Shown here: piece by piece, positions 1-12,689 of the stretch
Numbering within the stretch: the stretch's first letter is position 1
Layout: each line of letters begins with the position of its first letter
Source: Pyronema omphalodes
Taxonomy: Eukaryota; Ascomycota; Pezizomycetes; Pezizales; Pyronemataceae
Assembly: GCA_024516155.1 (NCBI GenBank)
Contig: JAJJXM010000073.1
Location: forward strand, 62,001-126,000
DNA length: 64,000 bases
Direction of reading: 5' to 3'
Translations under genes and position numbers: made by a program
Notes under the pieces: generated by a model
Seen by the model: the letters and a program-made list of their open reading frames with translations, nothing else
Database searches by the model: none
Told to the model about the DNA's origin: nothing

Positions 1-3000
1 CATAATCCATTCCCACAGCATTGCAATTTCATTCAACATCAAAACCACCCATCAACGGCCACCGGCGAATAGCGATACCCCAATGTCAAACCTTGACGTA
101 AAAACAATTCCCATAGGTGCTTATAACGGTAGTTGTATGTAGTTTATAGTTGTTGATTACTACTCAGAAAATCCATGACCCACCCATATCCATATTTATC
201 CATCCATACATACGTACATACCAGGCAACGGCCGTCAATCAGACATACATATTACATACAGGACCCACATAATCGCGCGCTACTATGCATAGCTAGCTAG
301 CTGTAGTAGTGGAAAAAAAACTAAAACTGTCAACTGTAGATGGTGGGTATGCTATGTATGTATGTACACGTCTTTGACAGTGTCTATCAGTCACTCGCCA
401 TAGCTTTTGAACCTTGGTTATGGTGCATCATAGGTCTGTTACATACATACAGTTATAGATGGCAACTCAGCGACTACTAAGCTGATCCAGATTCTTTGAT
501 TACTTGATTACTTGTGTCTAATAACCGGCTGGTGTTGATACGACAAGATTATATAACGAGAGATGATGCTAGTGCGTGGTGGTTCCGTGGAACTGTAAGA
601 CATTGCAAGGTGTGAAGTTAAAGTAAGGCGAAAAAAGATTACATATCCATCGATCACCGGGCTTTCGCTTTCGAAATAATTAAGGCTGAGACTACATACA
701 GACTAAAGATTATATATACAGAAATTATGCAGCTGTCTAAACCACGAGGCTGAAGTTTAAACCAATAGTTGTGTACATAGAAAGTTATGTCAAACTTTAA
801 TCTTGTACCAAGCAAAATCAGCAAGTTAACATCCCGTATATGTACCAATCTGCAGTCCCTCCGAAAATCCAATTCCCGGAGATACAACCCCAATACAACC
901 ACCCAAGTACATATGTACTTTACAACCGCGCACACACGCACTCACGGCTCGGGAGCATCAGCGGCATCGGAGGTATCGGGGGTATCACCAGGATTAGGTA
1001 TATAAGCCTTTCCAGCATACTTGATGCAGATATGGCACGCAAAAAAACAAAAATTCTCCGAGCTTGGCGGCGGTTATATTATACTTTGGTATGGTCTGGT
1101 ATGGTTTATCATTTGCAAGGGAAACTAAAGAACCTACCACTCAGCCTGAGACATGAACATGACATGACAAGATAAGAGAAGATCCAACTGTCTCAACTGT
1201 CAATTGTCTCAGCCTTGAGTCGAAGAGTGGCGGCGGGGGGAGGGGGGGAGGGGGGTTGAGTTTTGGCACGATTCTTCATAAAATTATTCTCCCTAAAAAA
1301 CATTCACAAAATCCACGGCCCAACAATGCCAAACCTCAGCCGTAAAAGATAACCCCAGCATATCATAGCACAGCATCCATAGCCAAACCTAGTATAGCCA
1401 AGCAAAGCATAACCCAGCATAGCATAGCATAGCATAACCGGGAGATCTAACCATCCACGCCATAGTAACCATATGCGCCATAACGCTATCAGTACACACC
1501 CAAGGAACCATGACACCATGTGCTTTTACATATGTCTTTATGCATATAGCCATAATACATATCGCACTACATCCATCCATAATCCATACATAACCAATTT
1601 AGCGGCTCCGCACTGACCGACACTAACAGAGTACAGTAGCTAGGGTCAAAAAAACAAAAAATATGTCTTGGAATCTGGATCCGAAGACGCTTGTGTTAAT
1701 TTTGTTAGTTGTACTGAAGGAGTGGGTTATGACCCGGTAGATGTGACGTCGTAGGCTGGGTTTATATTACAGAGCGATAGGAATTGTGTAGTATGGTTTG
1801 GTATGACGGATTATAGATAGGACTGACTGGTTGGTTGAAAAGACAAGAAACAATAACCTCAGGAATGCATAGCATTTAATGAATTATGATCAAAACTCAA
1901 TGGAAAGGAAAGAATTTGTTCTTATCTTTTTACACGAAGAAAACATAGTCCATCAATCTGTCTTATCTATAAGCACAATAATCCATTCGGCCGAACCTAG
2001 GTTCAAAACCGTAACTTTAATGACGGCGTAAGGTAACCATATCGAAATTGTCAGGAAGTAGAAGTAGTTATCACGCCGTAATGTTAGCATCGAAAACCAA
2101 TTCACAATCACAGGGAAATAAACAAACCAATAGATGGTTTCTGTAAAAAAATAGAAAAAGATATTTCATAATATTGACAATTCAAATCTTGGATATTAAA
2201 AATCCGTGTGTGGTATATGTTCAGGTATCTAATAATACAGTTTGTACAATCTTGCCTCTGTCTCTCTTTCTCTTTCCCCCAACTCCCAAGTCAAATTTCA
2301 TACAATCCATCATTCACAATCATTATGTTTCAGTCCCAATCATTCATCGCGTAAATCCCTAGATATATCCAACCCATCCCCACCCATATTCACCGCCCAA
2401 AAGAACTCCATATAGTACTCCATGAAAAAACAAAACTCCGCCTAAAAAAACGCCATAAAAAAACAAATTGACCCGATATGACAAAGGAAATAATAGCAGC
2501 ACAAGTCGAACCTCCACCTTCCTGGATAACTATTCCCTGTTTGTTGGCCGTTGGGATCCAGGAGGGTATCGTAGAAAGAAAAGAATTCAAACGCCAAAGA
2601 TCCAGTAAACGCAAGGACCCTATCAAAACAACAAAAAAACAACCCAAAGCCACCGTGGTATGTCGCTTTGTAACGCCGTAAAATTCCAGTTGCAAATCCA
2701 CCAATGCCCCAATCCGTCCGTCATAAATCGTTTTCCCGGGTTGCAAGTTTCTGTATTTGCATTTCCTCCGGGCTTCGCTTCGCGCCATGGTTGAGGCTGC
2801 GTACTGATTGAGTCGTACCCATTTCCTTCTCTCGCGCCAGAACTTACAAACTGTTGAGGCTGCGGTCCTTATTCATATCCCCCTTTCCAATCCTCAGAAC
2901 TCTTATAATTCATCTTCCTCCTCATCGTGCTCTGCTTCCCTCGGAAATTCCACTCCCCTCCTCCTCCCGCTACCCGCTCTTCTTACCCTCCTACTCCCAC

Positions 3001-3007
3001 CACGCAC
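1..3007. other. Gene-free left flank
   Basis: I see no supportable gene here. Open frames are short, start at arbitrary codons and look like nothing I know. The stretch has many CATA/TATG-type short repeats (for example around 200-260 and 340-365), an AGCAT pentamer run at 1416-1436 and a G-rich run near 1231-1256. About 2800-3007 is pyrimidine-rich and lies just downstream of the minus-strand PH-domain gene, so it may include its 3' UTR (inference). Confidence 0.5.
1416..1436. repeat. AGCAT pentamer microsatellite
   Basis: About four tandem copies of AGCAT, within a longer stretch of related CATAGC/CCAGCAT words from about 1360 to 1440. It is non-coding as far as I can see. Confidence 0.7.
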
Positions 3008-4363
3008 CTAGCGTCTCCTTCTTCCTCCGGCTTCCATACTCAACCCTCCAAAAACCTCCGCATATCCCGGCGGCTCCATTACTCCAGTAGCACCGAGCCC
3101 CTTCTTCACTCCCTTCGTTCCAGAACACCCTCCCATCAACACCTCTGCCCACTCCCCATCCTCCGGCAAAATCCTTCTTTGTTCCCAGAGAATTTTATAC
3201 CTCTTTCCATCTATAACTACAAAGTCGGATATTCTAGGAGCATCCGCCATCAGCTCCGCCACACAGCGTCGGGCAAGTCTCAGATTTGCCTCGCGGGTCA
3301 ATCCGCGGCGAGGTGACCATTTGGCGCCTTCTGGGACGAATTCTACTGGTACTGTGGACCGCGAAGACCGGCTGGGGGTTATAGAGACAATGGGCTCGAT
3401 GGCGTCTCTATCCCTGTCACTTTCCCGAGTCGCAGACCCAGAATCTGAGAGAAGATGGGGAAATTGCCGCCGCATTATTTCTTGCTGAGCAGCAATAATT
3501 TCAGGTGTGAAAGCGCTGGCAGTGGTAGTGGCAGTCAGGGTAGTTTGAGGTGGTTGAGCACGCCGGCGGCGACGGGGGAGAGTTTGGTAGCGGGGGAGAG
3601 TTCGTTGTTCTAGGGGTGGGGCGAGGTCAACGGCTGCGCTAAGGAGCTCAAGCCAGTCGAGGAAGATTTCCAAAGTTCGGCAGCTAAGAAGGAATTGCTG
3701 AGTTTGAACGCGGAGACGAATTACAAAGTGGCGTCTATTTTTTTACAGTCGTTAGCCGCTGTCTTTCAAGTTTCGCCCACATCTGCATGCAGACTCAAAA
3801 AAATGGTAGTTTTTTAATAATTACTTTTTGTAGTCAGTTGCCGCGCCAACCTGGGCCAATTGTAGTGTATATGATTCTAATAGCGTTCCAGCAACATAAC
3901 CAATGGGCTTGGAATTATCCCCCTTTAAAGAACCCTTTGCAAATGGTACCTTCTTAGGTTTATGGATTTCCAGCTTTGTCCCTTTTAGAACAAGGTAAAC
4001 CTTTTTCCAATTTCTGCGATGAGCACGGTCGAAAGGAGTTCGGAGTTCCATTTTACGTTCTAATACTGCTTCGTGGTGGATTGTACAAGAGTATTGAGGT
4101 AACGTTTCTCTTCCCTCTTCTTCTCTGGGGAGAACTTTGAATCGCGCTGGCGGTAACTCTGAGCCCTCGTAGCTTGGAGGCTCATGGGTTGTCGCTTCTG
4201 GTATCGCATTGTGGTAGCCTGCAGAAATTGGGCTCGTTTCAGGTGTTCGTCTTTGTGTTGATTGAGTATTTGGCACAGCTGGTGGCTGTCTCGGGGGATT
4301 CGAGGAGAGAGATCGATTAAATAAACAGCCCATAGGTAAATAGTCGAGGGCTGTAGAGCGCAT
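3008..4363 (-). CDS. PH-domain protein, fungal
   Basis: A two-exon gene: exon 1 4363-3825, intron 3824-3735 (90 nt, donor GTAATT, branch GCTAACGAC, acceptor ATAG), exon 2 3734-3008. It encodes about 421 residues. After a Ser/Pro-rich N-terminus, a pleckstrin-homology domain runs from about residue 95 to 220: a first strand with CTIHHEAVLERKMELRTPFD, a WKKVYLVLKGT core, a YTLQLAQVGAATDYKK segment, then RHFVIRLRVQTQQFLLSC after the intron and a helix ending in IFLDWLELLSAAVDLAPPLE. This matches a widespread fungal PH-domain family of unknown precise role; PH domains usually bind phosphoinositides or proteins at membranes. The C-terminal half is basic and low-complexity, with an RRRRR run. The start is the first ATG of the open frame. 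The splice phase restores the PH core exactly, so the model is firm, but no specific function is claimed. Confidence 0.85.
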
Positions 4364-6339
4364 TGATTGTAGGTTGAAATCCAGGGTGAATATATGATGG
4401 TTTGAGATATTGTTGTACTTTCGGATGAAGATGTTGGTCTATGATTACTGACCAGACAAAGTGTAAGGCGGGGGGGACGACTCAGATCAAGTACTCGTCG
4501 TGCGATATAGCTTGGGTTGTTGAAACAACACTTCTGGTTGCACCGGGGGTGGGATGTCTATTTTAAATTGAATGGCACCTTCACCTTCCTTCCCGCTGCC
4601 ATCAGACTAGAGTTGATCTATGTCGACACCACCGAGTGTGTGTGTTGGTAGTGGTGTATGCGGCCTTATACCTTAGCGTACTTACCACCCGGCTGGGTGA
4701 AGATCTGACCGGGGCCGTTGGATATCTCTTAGACGAATGGACGATGTCCGCTGCAGGGTTTCTGCAAGGCGTGGTCAGTGGTAATGGTGCTGGTCTTGTC
4801 TGGTGCTATATCTCAACGTAGATGTTCTAGTATTGAAGGGCGTTAACTTGCGATGCGCCAGAGGGACCGAAGTATCCCCTACGGAGGAGAGGGTAGGTTA
4901 ACCGCAAATGCCGTAGAATGCGGAGGCGAGAAGGGTAGCAGCGGAGATGGGCTCCCACAGGCGTTTTTTTGGGAGTTACTTTTTGGATCGATTTTTGGGA
5001 CTTGACAGAATCCGACAAATGAGATGCTTCGATTCGATTTTGACGGGTTTCAAAAGGGCTGTGACCAGGGACCAGGTGTAATTCCCATTCAGCTGTCGTG
5101 ACAATAGTATCGGTGATTGAAAGCTTGACTTGTTGCCGACTGCGTCTTCGTTTTCCGCCTTGGTTTTGTTGTAAAATCGACAAAAAGAGAGTATTGATTC
5201 AACGCTCTATTCTGGGTTTAGAAAGGCAGTGTACTGCCACCAGACGGCTCTTCCTGTTGTCGTGAATCTGACATGGAGGAGGAGGATGATGGTGGTGAGC
5301 CATTGTTTTTTGGTGGTCTGCTGTGCCTGGACTGCGACATGGATGTTGGTGGAGGATGTGAATGTGAATGTGGTCTGTCTGTCTGTCGACTTTTCTTGTC
5401 TCTCCACTTCGCACTTTTTCGGTCTCTTTTGCCTTTGGATGCTCTGCACTGCAGCAATAACGCCACGGTCAACGGCCGCGCCCCGATTACGTATTGACAC
5501 GCGTGAAGGCGATCAAAGGGCTGTCTGTCATCGATTTGCAGACAGAAGGGTTAGCAGAAAGACGATTCCAAAAAGGCAGATACGGTTTGCTTGTTTGATT
5601 AATCACTCATCACGAAACTTGATTACCCGGATGCTTTGGGACCACAGAGATTATACAACTCATTTCACCGCTGTTTTACTTCACATTCTTTTACTTTGGC
5701 GAGTACATTCTTCACTTTACCCCGTGATCTCTTTGCTCATTACTCCTCCGTTCATTACTGACATCACGCTTCCAGGCTCAAGCAGCAGCATCTCTCCCCA
5801 CACCGTCACCTTACGTTAGACCACTTTAGCCGGGTCCTTGTGTCCAGCTGAACATGTTTCTAAGACTAGTGTAGCTTATGTGCACTTGGAAGGTACATAG
5901 GTCGATATGATCATACATGTCTTCACGATGCATCGCCTTCGCGCTGGCCACATGCATCAGCTATCAAGCGTATGTAGCAAAGCATATTTCGAGGGCCAGC
6001 CAGGGCAGGAAATCGTATGTATGTAGCAAGGCGGACAAAACCAGCCGGCTCCCCCCGGAGTCCCCGGACGTTTCTCCCCGACTAGGAATAAACCATGCGG
6101 ACGGCGGCGGTTATGTCTCGGAGGTATGTATGTAGAACGCCTACCAAATTCTATCCTCGCCCGTCCGCGGACTTCGCACCTACTCAATTCGCGCCTTACA
6201 ACGTCGACCAACCGTTGAATCCAATCAAATATCGTCGATATCCGCAAACTGCATCAGATGAAGGGCGTGGGGAAAGGAAATACGCGAAAATCGATAGGAT
6301 AGTGTCGGTGACTTTCATAAAGAAGAAGGAGGATATACG

Positions 6340-6375
<36 letters not shown>

Positions 6376-6437
6376 GATAACGTCAATGAATTTCATAAAA
6401 AGAGTGGGGATAATTTGGGCCGGGGGGGGGGGGGGGG
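6340..6437. repeat. Paired homopolymers: A29 and G16
   Basis: A run of 29 A (6340-6368) follows AG-rich sequence, and a run of 16 G (6422-6437) lies 53 bases further on. Such runs are prone to length variation and sequencing error. I see no retroelement body upstream that would make the A-run a retroposon tail. Confidence 0.9.
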
Positions 6438-6851
6438 TGGATGCTGTAACTGCTTGATCAGAGGCCATTGAAAACCCCCAAGTCAGCCCATATCAAGCCA
6501 AGTCAGTTCGCCCCGCACGCACTAGTCGCAAGCGAGTTTTAAGATCGACTCCCCAGGTTTGTCTTTTTGCAGGGAAAGAGAATTTAAAATCGGATATATC
6601 TACCCAGATCACATGGGATATATTTGATGCGAACTAGAAACCCTGCGCGGAGTGTGTGTGGGGGGTACTGGTGGTGGGAGATGAGTAGATAATAGTTACG
6701 TGATAACTCTATGACACGATTTATTTCACGAACAGCTGCTGATCACCACCAGGAATGGACGCTTGCTAATTAACACGAAAACTAAGAACCTCGAAATACG
6801 ACCCTTCTCCCACCGATTTTGTTTCTGTCATACATACGCGTCTTGGTATGA

Positions 6852-6890
6852 TGAATCGTGAATCGTAAATCGTGAATCATGAATCGTGAA
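6852..6890. repeat. GAATCGT heptamer array
   Basis: Five to six degenerate copies of (T)GAATCGT in direct orientation, with single-base differences (GAATCAT, AAATCGT). It lies in non-coding sequence. Confidence 0.75.
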
Positions 6891-7443
6891 ATAAACTCTA
6901 CAACCGTATAAACATAGACTATATCATCCAGTTATCTCGCGCGCCACCTTTATTTTTTTTTTCTTCTAATAGCAACTCCCGCCCCCGTCGGAAATTACAA
7001 TCAAGTACCATCTATCCATACCTAAATAACCAAAAACAAAAACAAAAAGCATCTGGAAATAGATCACAGTCAGCAGCAGCAGCTTCTACGGACGGGAAAT
7101 GCTGGGTACAGGTTACACGTTACAGGTTGCAGGTTCCAGGTTACGGGTTACGGCTTGCAACAGTGAGCAGTGTGCAGTGAGTAGCAGTGCAGTGTGAAAC
7201 TAAGCACTAAACACTACATATGTACATACCCTAACTTCTCCATTCGCTATTTTTTCTACTCTGAAGCTCGTGCTGTGTAACGAAATGAAACGGGTACAAG
7301 ATATGTAAGTATCGACATACATGGCGAAGAGAATTAAGAATGTGAAACATGCTAGGAGTTGGTAATGTTGAATACAGAACTAGGGACTAGAGGTAGTTAC
7401 AATGATGCAATTTTGGGAGAAATGGGTACACAAGGTATACGGA

Positions 7444-7513
7444 GTGCAAGGTGCAAGGTGCAAGGTGCAAGGTATATAAAGTGCAAAGGGCGAAGGAAAA
7501 GGAAAAGGAAAAG
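7444..7513. repeat. GTGCAAG heptamers and GGAAAA hexamers
   Basis: Four tandem GTGCAAG copies (7444-7472) are followed by a purine-rich stretch with three GGAAAA copies (7495-7513). About 300 bases upstream (7107-7152) is a looser array of GGTTACAGG/GGTTGCAGG words. Confidence 0.75.
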
Positions 7514-8570
7514 GTGTAACGAGACACAACGTTTTTTGTGCTGAAATGTGAATCAACTGAGCCTTGGTATGGTATGTTTTGGCTGGGTATGACATGGTAT
7601 GGTAGAAGGAATGTTGTACGGGATAAGTGTACTTTGAAGTAAAGTGAAGGAGTAAAGGTGATTTCATTAGGTATATGTAAACTGTAGAAAAGGCCGCCGC
7701 ATATGATGAGTAATGGGAAATGGGAAGAAAAAATAAACAGGAGGAAAGGAATGAGAAACGGATTATTATTAGTATAAATTAATTAGTTTACTAAGCATAA
7801 AATCAACTTTCAAAAAATCAACTTCACAAGACAGCAAAAAACAAATAAATGATACCTACTGTCAAAGTTGAAGTAATGGAAATATAACAAAATATCCACC
7901 ACGTATATAAAAGCTCAAGTTTGAATCTCAATATTAACTTTATCACTCCTGATTCCTATCTCACGTGTCACTTGTTGCAACTATAAACATGATCTGGTAT
8001 TGCCATATACCCCATATATAGTATACCTCAAACCTGGGACCAACTTGCTTCTAAGTTTGAATTGACTTTGACTTTGATAAGGGCATTCTCAGGGGGGACG
8101 TTTAAGTTTTTTTTTCTTTTCTATCTTCCAACCCTGCCAGCCGACGGGTTGGAGATAGATTGAAAATTTGGATATTTGAAAATTTATTTGATTTGTTTGA
8201 TTTGATTCGTTTGATTCGTTTGATATGCTATAGAGGGCATTAATACGGAATATGTAGAATATGTGGAATATTTGGAATCTATATCCAACTAAATTCCTGC
8301 CTTTATTTTCCGTTCTGAAATGGAAGGGAAAATATTCATTCAACCCCCTCGCATCCCTCGCGTTCCATGTGTTTCATCTTTGCTCAGGTACACATGTACA
8401 CATGTACCTAATTCTTTGGAAACATTGCCGGGTTTGTCTATTTATCTGGATCTAAATTATCCAAAGGAATCAAGCTTTAGTGAAGACCGAGGTTGGACTA
8501 GGTTGGACTGGGTTATGTTGGGTTATGTTGGGTTTATTCACCTTTCATCAGGGGGTTGAGATTTCTGGGC

Positions 8571-8825
8571 TCCTTGGGCCCCCTGGAATTTCAAGCCGTC
8601 TCTGGGTTCCTGGGGCCCCTTGGGCTTCTAGGGCAACTCGTTACTTCTTCACTCCCGCTTTTGTTGCTATATAGATTCCATAACTCTGGGTCTCCTAAGC
8701 TCCTTGGGCTCCCAGGGCTCCCAGGGCTCCCAGGAATTTCCAGACATCTCTGGGATCCTAAAGTAACTTCTTCACTTCCGCTCTTGTTAAGTTGCTATAT
8801 CGATTCCATAACCTTGGAATCCCTA
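8571..8825. repeat. Imperfect tandem duplication, unit about 130 bp
   Basis: Unit 1 (8571-8700) and unit 2 (8701-8825) both begin TCCTTGGGC. Both carry a CTGGAATTTC or CAGGAATTTCC block, a stretch reading ACTTCTTCACT(C/T)CCGCT, a TTGCTATAT block and an ATTCCATAAC block in the same order. Unit 2 carries an extra internal array of CTCCCAGGG words. Open frames through it look collagen-like only because of the GGGCTCC repeats and are not credible genes. Confidence 0.75.
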
Positions 8826-9615
8826 CTTTTCCCGTAGTCCCCGTGCTCTCTGTAGTCCCCGTGATCTCTGTGCACCCCCCATGTTCTCCGTATTCCCCGT
8901 GTCTACGGTTAGCTACACACGGGACTTATCTTTGTCTTGTATTGCCATATCTTGTCTATTCTTGTCATGTCATGTTCCTGGATAAATTATACCTCTCCCG
9001 TTGATTTCGTTTCATTAACCTTTTCTGGACATTTATAGCTTATGGAGTATTTATTTTGACCGTCTTTGACTACTTTATCTATTCGAACTACCGTTCGTAC
9101 TGTTTATTATCTGTATATACATGTTCATAACCATAGGCATATTTATATCCAAGACTTGCGTTATATATTACTCCCAAGGATCCATTCTCATTCAGCCAAA
9201 AACCGAAGGGAGGGGCAATTGGGTGAGTAAGGATAGGAAGACCAGCTCAACAAGCAAGCAAAGACGAAGAGACGGCAGATGTGATGGGTATTGTATATGC
9301 ATTTTCTTTGTACTAGGGCACTTCTGCTCGTGATACCTCTTCCCGTGGTATGGTACTCTTAACTCTACCTCTATCTCTGCCTCTACTCTAAAAACATAAC
9401 TACATAGCCAGCTATCATGCCCCCGGTTAAGCCTTGTTTACTTGCTTGGTTGCTTGGTTGATTAATCAGTCGGCTGGTAGGTTGGATTCTCCATATCGAT
9501 ATCATGTAAGTAATCGAAGACACATATTCTTAATCTTTTCATACCCGAACACCGGATCCGGTAAGAATTCCCATCCCGCTTAGATAGATGCATCGGACAT
9601 GCATCGGACCGATAT

Positions 9616-9640
9616 GCAGTGCAGTGCAGTGCAGTGCAGT
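9616..9640. repeat. GCAGT pentamer x5
   Basis: Five perfect tandem copies of GCAGT in non-coding sequence. Confidence 0.9.
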
Positions 9641-12395
9641 TTCAGTTTACAGATATGTACATTGTAGATTTTGATATATGGCCGTACAGAGAAAGAAAGA
9701 GATAGAAAGAAAGAGAAGGGTGCTCATACGCCTTGGCTGAGATGTGAAAGATGGGTAAATAAACAAGGAAAGAGAGACATACATGATACAGGAAGGGCCG
9801 GGTACTTGGATACACTTATTGGTTATGTATGTATATGTATTACATAGACGTACTTAGATAAGATAATCAATGGTATTTGGATATCGTATATATATCTCAG
9901 TATTATGAATTGTCAGAACAGGAAAGGACACTACAAACAACGTTGTGTATGGAAACATATGGATGGTTCAATTGTTTCTTCGTTTTATAGCAAAACATAA
10001 CAGTGAATTTTTCTACTTTTTTCAATCATAATTAGGGCGTCCCTAGGCCCCTCACTTCAAGAGTTATACTGACACAAAACTTCTGAATTGATTGATTTGT
10101 GATGCACTGCGGAAGTCATGAATTTGTTTTGTCCATATTCCCAAATAGCGCTACAGGAGGTCCTTCACTAGCTAGATCTAGGGCATGTCGCGCGCCACGT
10201 CCGAATGTGCATCTGCTCGCCAGACTTTTGTCGGACCTTGGACCGTGATGGACCTTGTCAAGCCACGCTGAACATCAGTATCGGAGAGCTTTGGCAGATG
10301 TGCACGTGTATGCGCTATCCAATATGTATCGCGATGTGGCGCCACGTCCGGATAAAATCTTGGCGGCGTTCCTGTTGCCCGCAGCACACAAGTCTCCCTA
10401 CCAAGTTAAGCGTAATACGTTGACACCACCGCGTGCGCGAAACTCTCTGCAGCATCAAGATCCGATCGTGGCTCGTGAGGTGATCGTGAACCAGCTTCGC
10501 CACGTGATCCAAAAGTGGTATGGTGCACCGGCTATAGCTACAATATGGTAAAGGAGATTTTTCATTCTACAAGCATCAGTTATCAGGGTCACGGCTAACT
10601 TCTCTATGATAGGATAGTTAATTGACGTCATGAGAAAATAGACTGGTTCCTACATCTGATATGTGCTCGCTTGTAAGGCGGTCAAGGCCGTTGAACTGAA
10701 CTGGTCTTCTCGAATACTGCGGGAATTTTCATTTGCGGCTTCACTCGTTTTGGTGACTCGAATCCCAAACACCGTCCGTGCGAAAAGGAACATTCCGCGC
10801 GAAATCTGCCGGAAAATCCGTTCTCTAAAAAGTTCTTCCGATAAATAAATCGGAGTGGGTCCTCTCCACGATCGGGTGATTTCTTTTGCAATCTCGGAAG
10901 CCTTGGAAAGCCCTGAAATCTTCCAAACCCTCGAAATTCATAGGAAGCCCTATTTTTTTCGGCGGTCCAATTTCGGGGCTTTGGACCCTCGGTACATATG
11001 GTCTACAGAATGGTGCCTATACCACCATAGTTGATTCGGCACCATGACGCAACTGGCGTCTTCGGCCCCGCTATATCGTAATGTATAAATGTAACCTAAA
11101 CTCACTATAAAGGACCCTATGAAACGCATTGACCTATCAGCAATAACTAAATGGTAAGCCATGTGGCAGCTAGTGTAAAGCTTCTCCGGTAGGGCTTTGG
11201 ATAGCTTAAACCCTGGGGGAACTATTTGGATACTGCAACCTGGAAGCTAGAATCTCCTGTCGTCTCATGTTGTGAACAGTGCGTAGGCAATGTGAAATGG
11301 AAGGATGAAGATGAGTTATTATCGCGACCGGATTGGACGTTTCAGCTTTCTGTTTGAGCTATATTTCCATAAACAGTAATGTGATACTGAACCAGATATG
11401 ACGGTTGTCACTGCATCATGACTGAACGCCTTGCGGACTGCGGCCGTTTGGGCTTGCGTACACTCATGCGCCAAGACGGAGGATGCTCCGGGTGAGAATT
11501 TGTGCATATACAGATCCTGAGACAATCACACTGCGTCTGGTTGTATGTAACCATTGGGATTTCGTACGGCTGTTCTATTTGATACATGGCGGAAGAATCT
11601 CTACCGTAATGCCACTCATACACTGCCTCGTTATGCTGTCTGCTTCATCGTCTTACTGCAGCGTGGATCATTTAATTTCTAGAAATTTCGAATATGCACA
11701 TTGGATTGACGTGGATGGCGCCTGTCATCTATTGTGGCATATGGACAAGGCTTGTGGCGTTTGTGCCTTTCATGCTGACAGAGACTTAAAATGAGATGCA
11801 GTGCATAAAATGATTGTAGGCTGTAGAAATGCTAATTCGCAACGTTACTAGGGCTTTAGGACCTCGTGGGAAATTGCAATAGGAATATGGCCCAGAAACT
11901 TTGATTTGCTGACTATGATACGTATTGAATTCGGAATTTGGGATGAGTTAACTATTTGTTTGTCTTGGTTAATCTACAAAGCCTTATTCTAAGTTGCCAT
12001 AATTCTGCTGAAGGTGTCTGAAGATACCCTCTGACATGTTGTCATGGCGAGTATTTGATTTTTTATTTGTGTATTTATCGCCGGATTACAATAGTAAACG
12101 AGCAATACGCACACATAGGGAATAAATCACTGGTAATTTTTATGGAATGGCACAGCAGGATCGAAACCTCAATACACATGCATTCCGAAATGCACCGAGC
12201 TCAAGATATGCACATGATAGGTTAGAAGGAGGTTAGGTGGAACAAAAGATTATAGGAAGCGATGTATAACGTATCATAAAGAGTCACCATCAATTTTACA
12301 TCCCATAAGCACAGCCGACGGTTCAAATTCAAAGCAAAAACAGGCTCAATTCCCAGTCTCTAAAAGACCAAAAAAGAAACCCTATCATTAAAAAA

Positions 12396-12689
12396 TCAAA
12401 GCGCAAATCCCACACTCCTACTCCTAACCCTTCTCCTCCGTTTCTCAGTCACCAATTCCACCCTACCCTCTAACATATCAACATAAGCCTTCATATCTGC
12501 TTTATACTGTTCAAACAATCGAAACGTATCTTCGTTCTGTTGGTTGATAGATTTATACTCATCAAGCTCTCTCAGAAGCCGATCACAGTTATTGCATTCA
12601 GAGCTACGGCTTTGTGAGTTGCCACGTGTGGGCCAAAAGGAGGAGAATGAAAACTCGGGACGACGCTCGGAGTAGTCGCATCGAGGCAT
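12396..12689 (-). CDS. Small hypothetical coiled-coil protein
   Basis: A single open frame of 97 codons starting at a true ATG. The middle (about residues 30-75) is predicted to be helical and charged: a CNNCDRLLRELDEY segment followed by a Q/E/K-rich helix ending in DMLEGRVELVTEKRRRR. The C-terminus is strongly basic (RRRRVRSRS). A CxxC pair sits at about residues 32-35. I do not recognise a family. The composition is more protein-like than that of the shadow frames nearby, and there is no competing gene within 8 kb upstream. It could be a real small gene, the last exon of something larger, or chance. Confidence 0.4.
   Translation of the reverse strand: MPRCDYSERRPEFSFSSFWPTRGNSQSRSSECNNCDRLLRELDEYKSINQQNEDTFRLFEQYKADMKAYVDMLEGRVELVTEKRRRRVRSRSVGFAL

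Larger units (their letters stand above)
4364..12395. other. 8-kb intergenic region rich in simple repeats
   Basis: No gene with recognisable similarity. Several open frames of 60-196 codons (for example 5229-5819 plus and 4827-5183 minus) have no family resemblance, and some lack an ATG. Visible structure consists of homopolymers (6340-6368, 6422-6437), short tandem arrays (6852-6890, 7444-7472, 7495-7513, 9616-9640) and a 130-bp tandem duplication (8571-8825). The part from 10.1 to 12.3 kb has little repeat structure and nothing I recognise. Confidence 0.45.

Noticed and set aside
2390..2788. 132-codon minus-strand ORF rich in Phe/Trp
   Set aside because: Composition typical of A-rich antisense, overlapping frames on both strands, no family.
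4827..5183. 118-codon minus-strand ORF with a Lys/Arg-rich start
   Set aside because: Begins at TTG with no ATG and no recognisable domain or splice partner.
5229..5819. 196-codon plus-strand ORF
   Set aside because: No similarity, odd Cys/Trp/Val-rich composition, and overlapping equally long frames in the region; looks like chance.
8480..8837. Collagen-like Gly-Pro-Leu ORFs
   Set aside because: Produced by GGGCTCC/CCTGGG repeats in the tandem duplication; no ATG-led gene structure.
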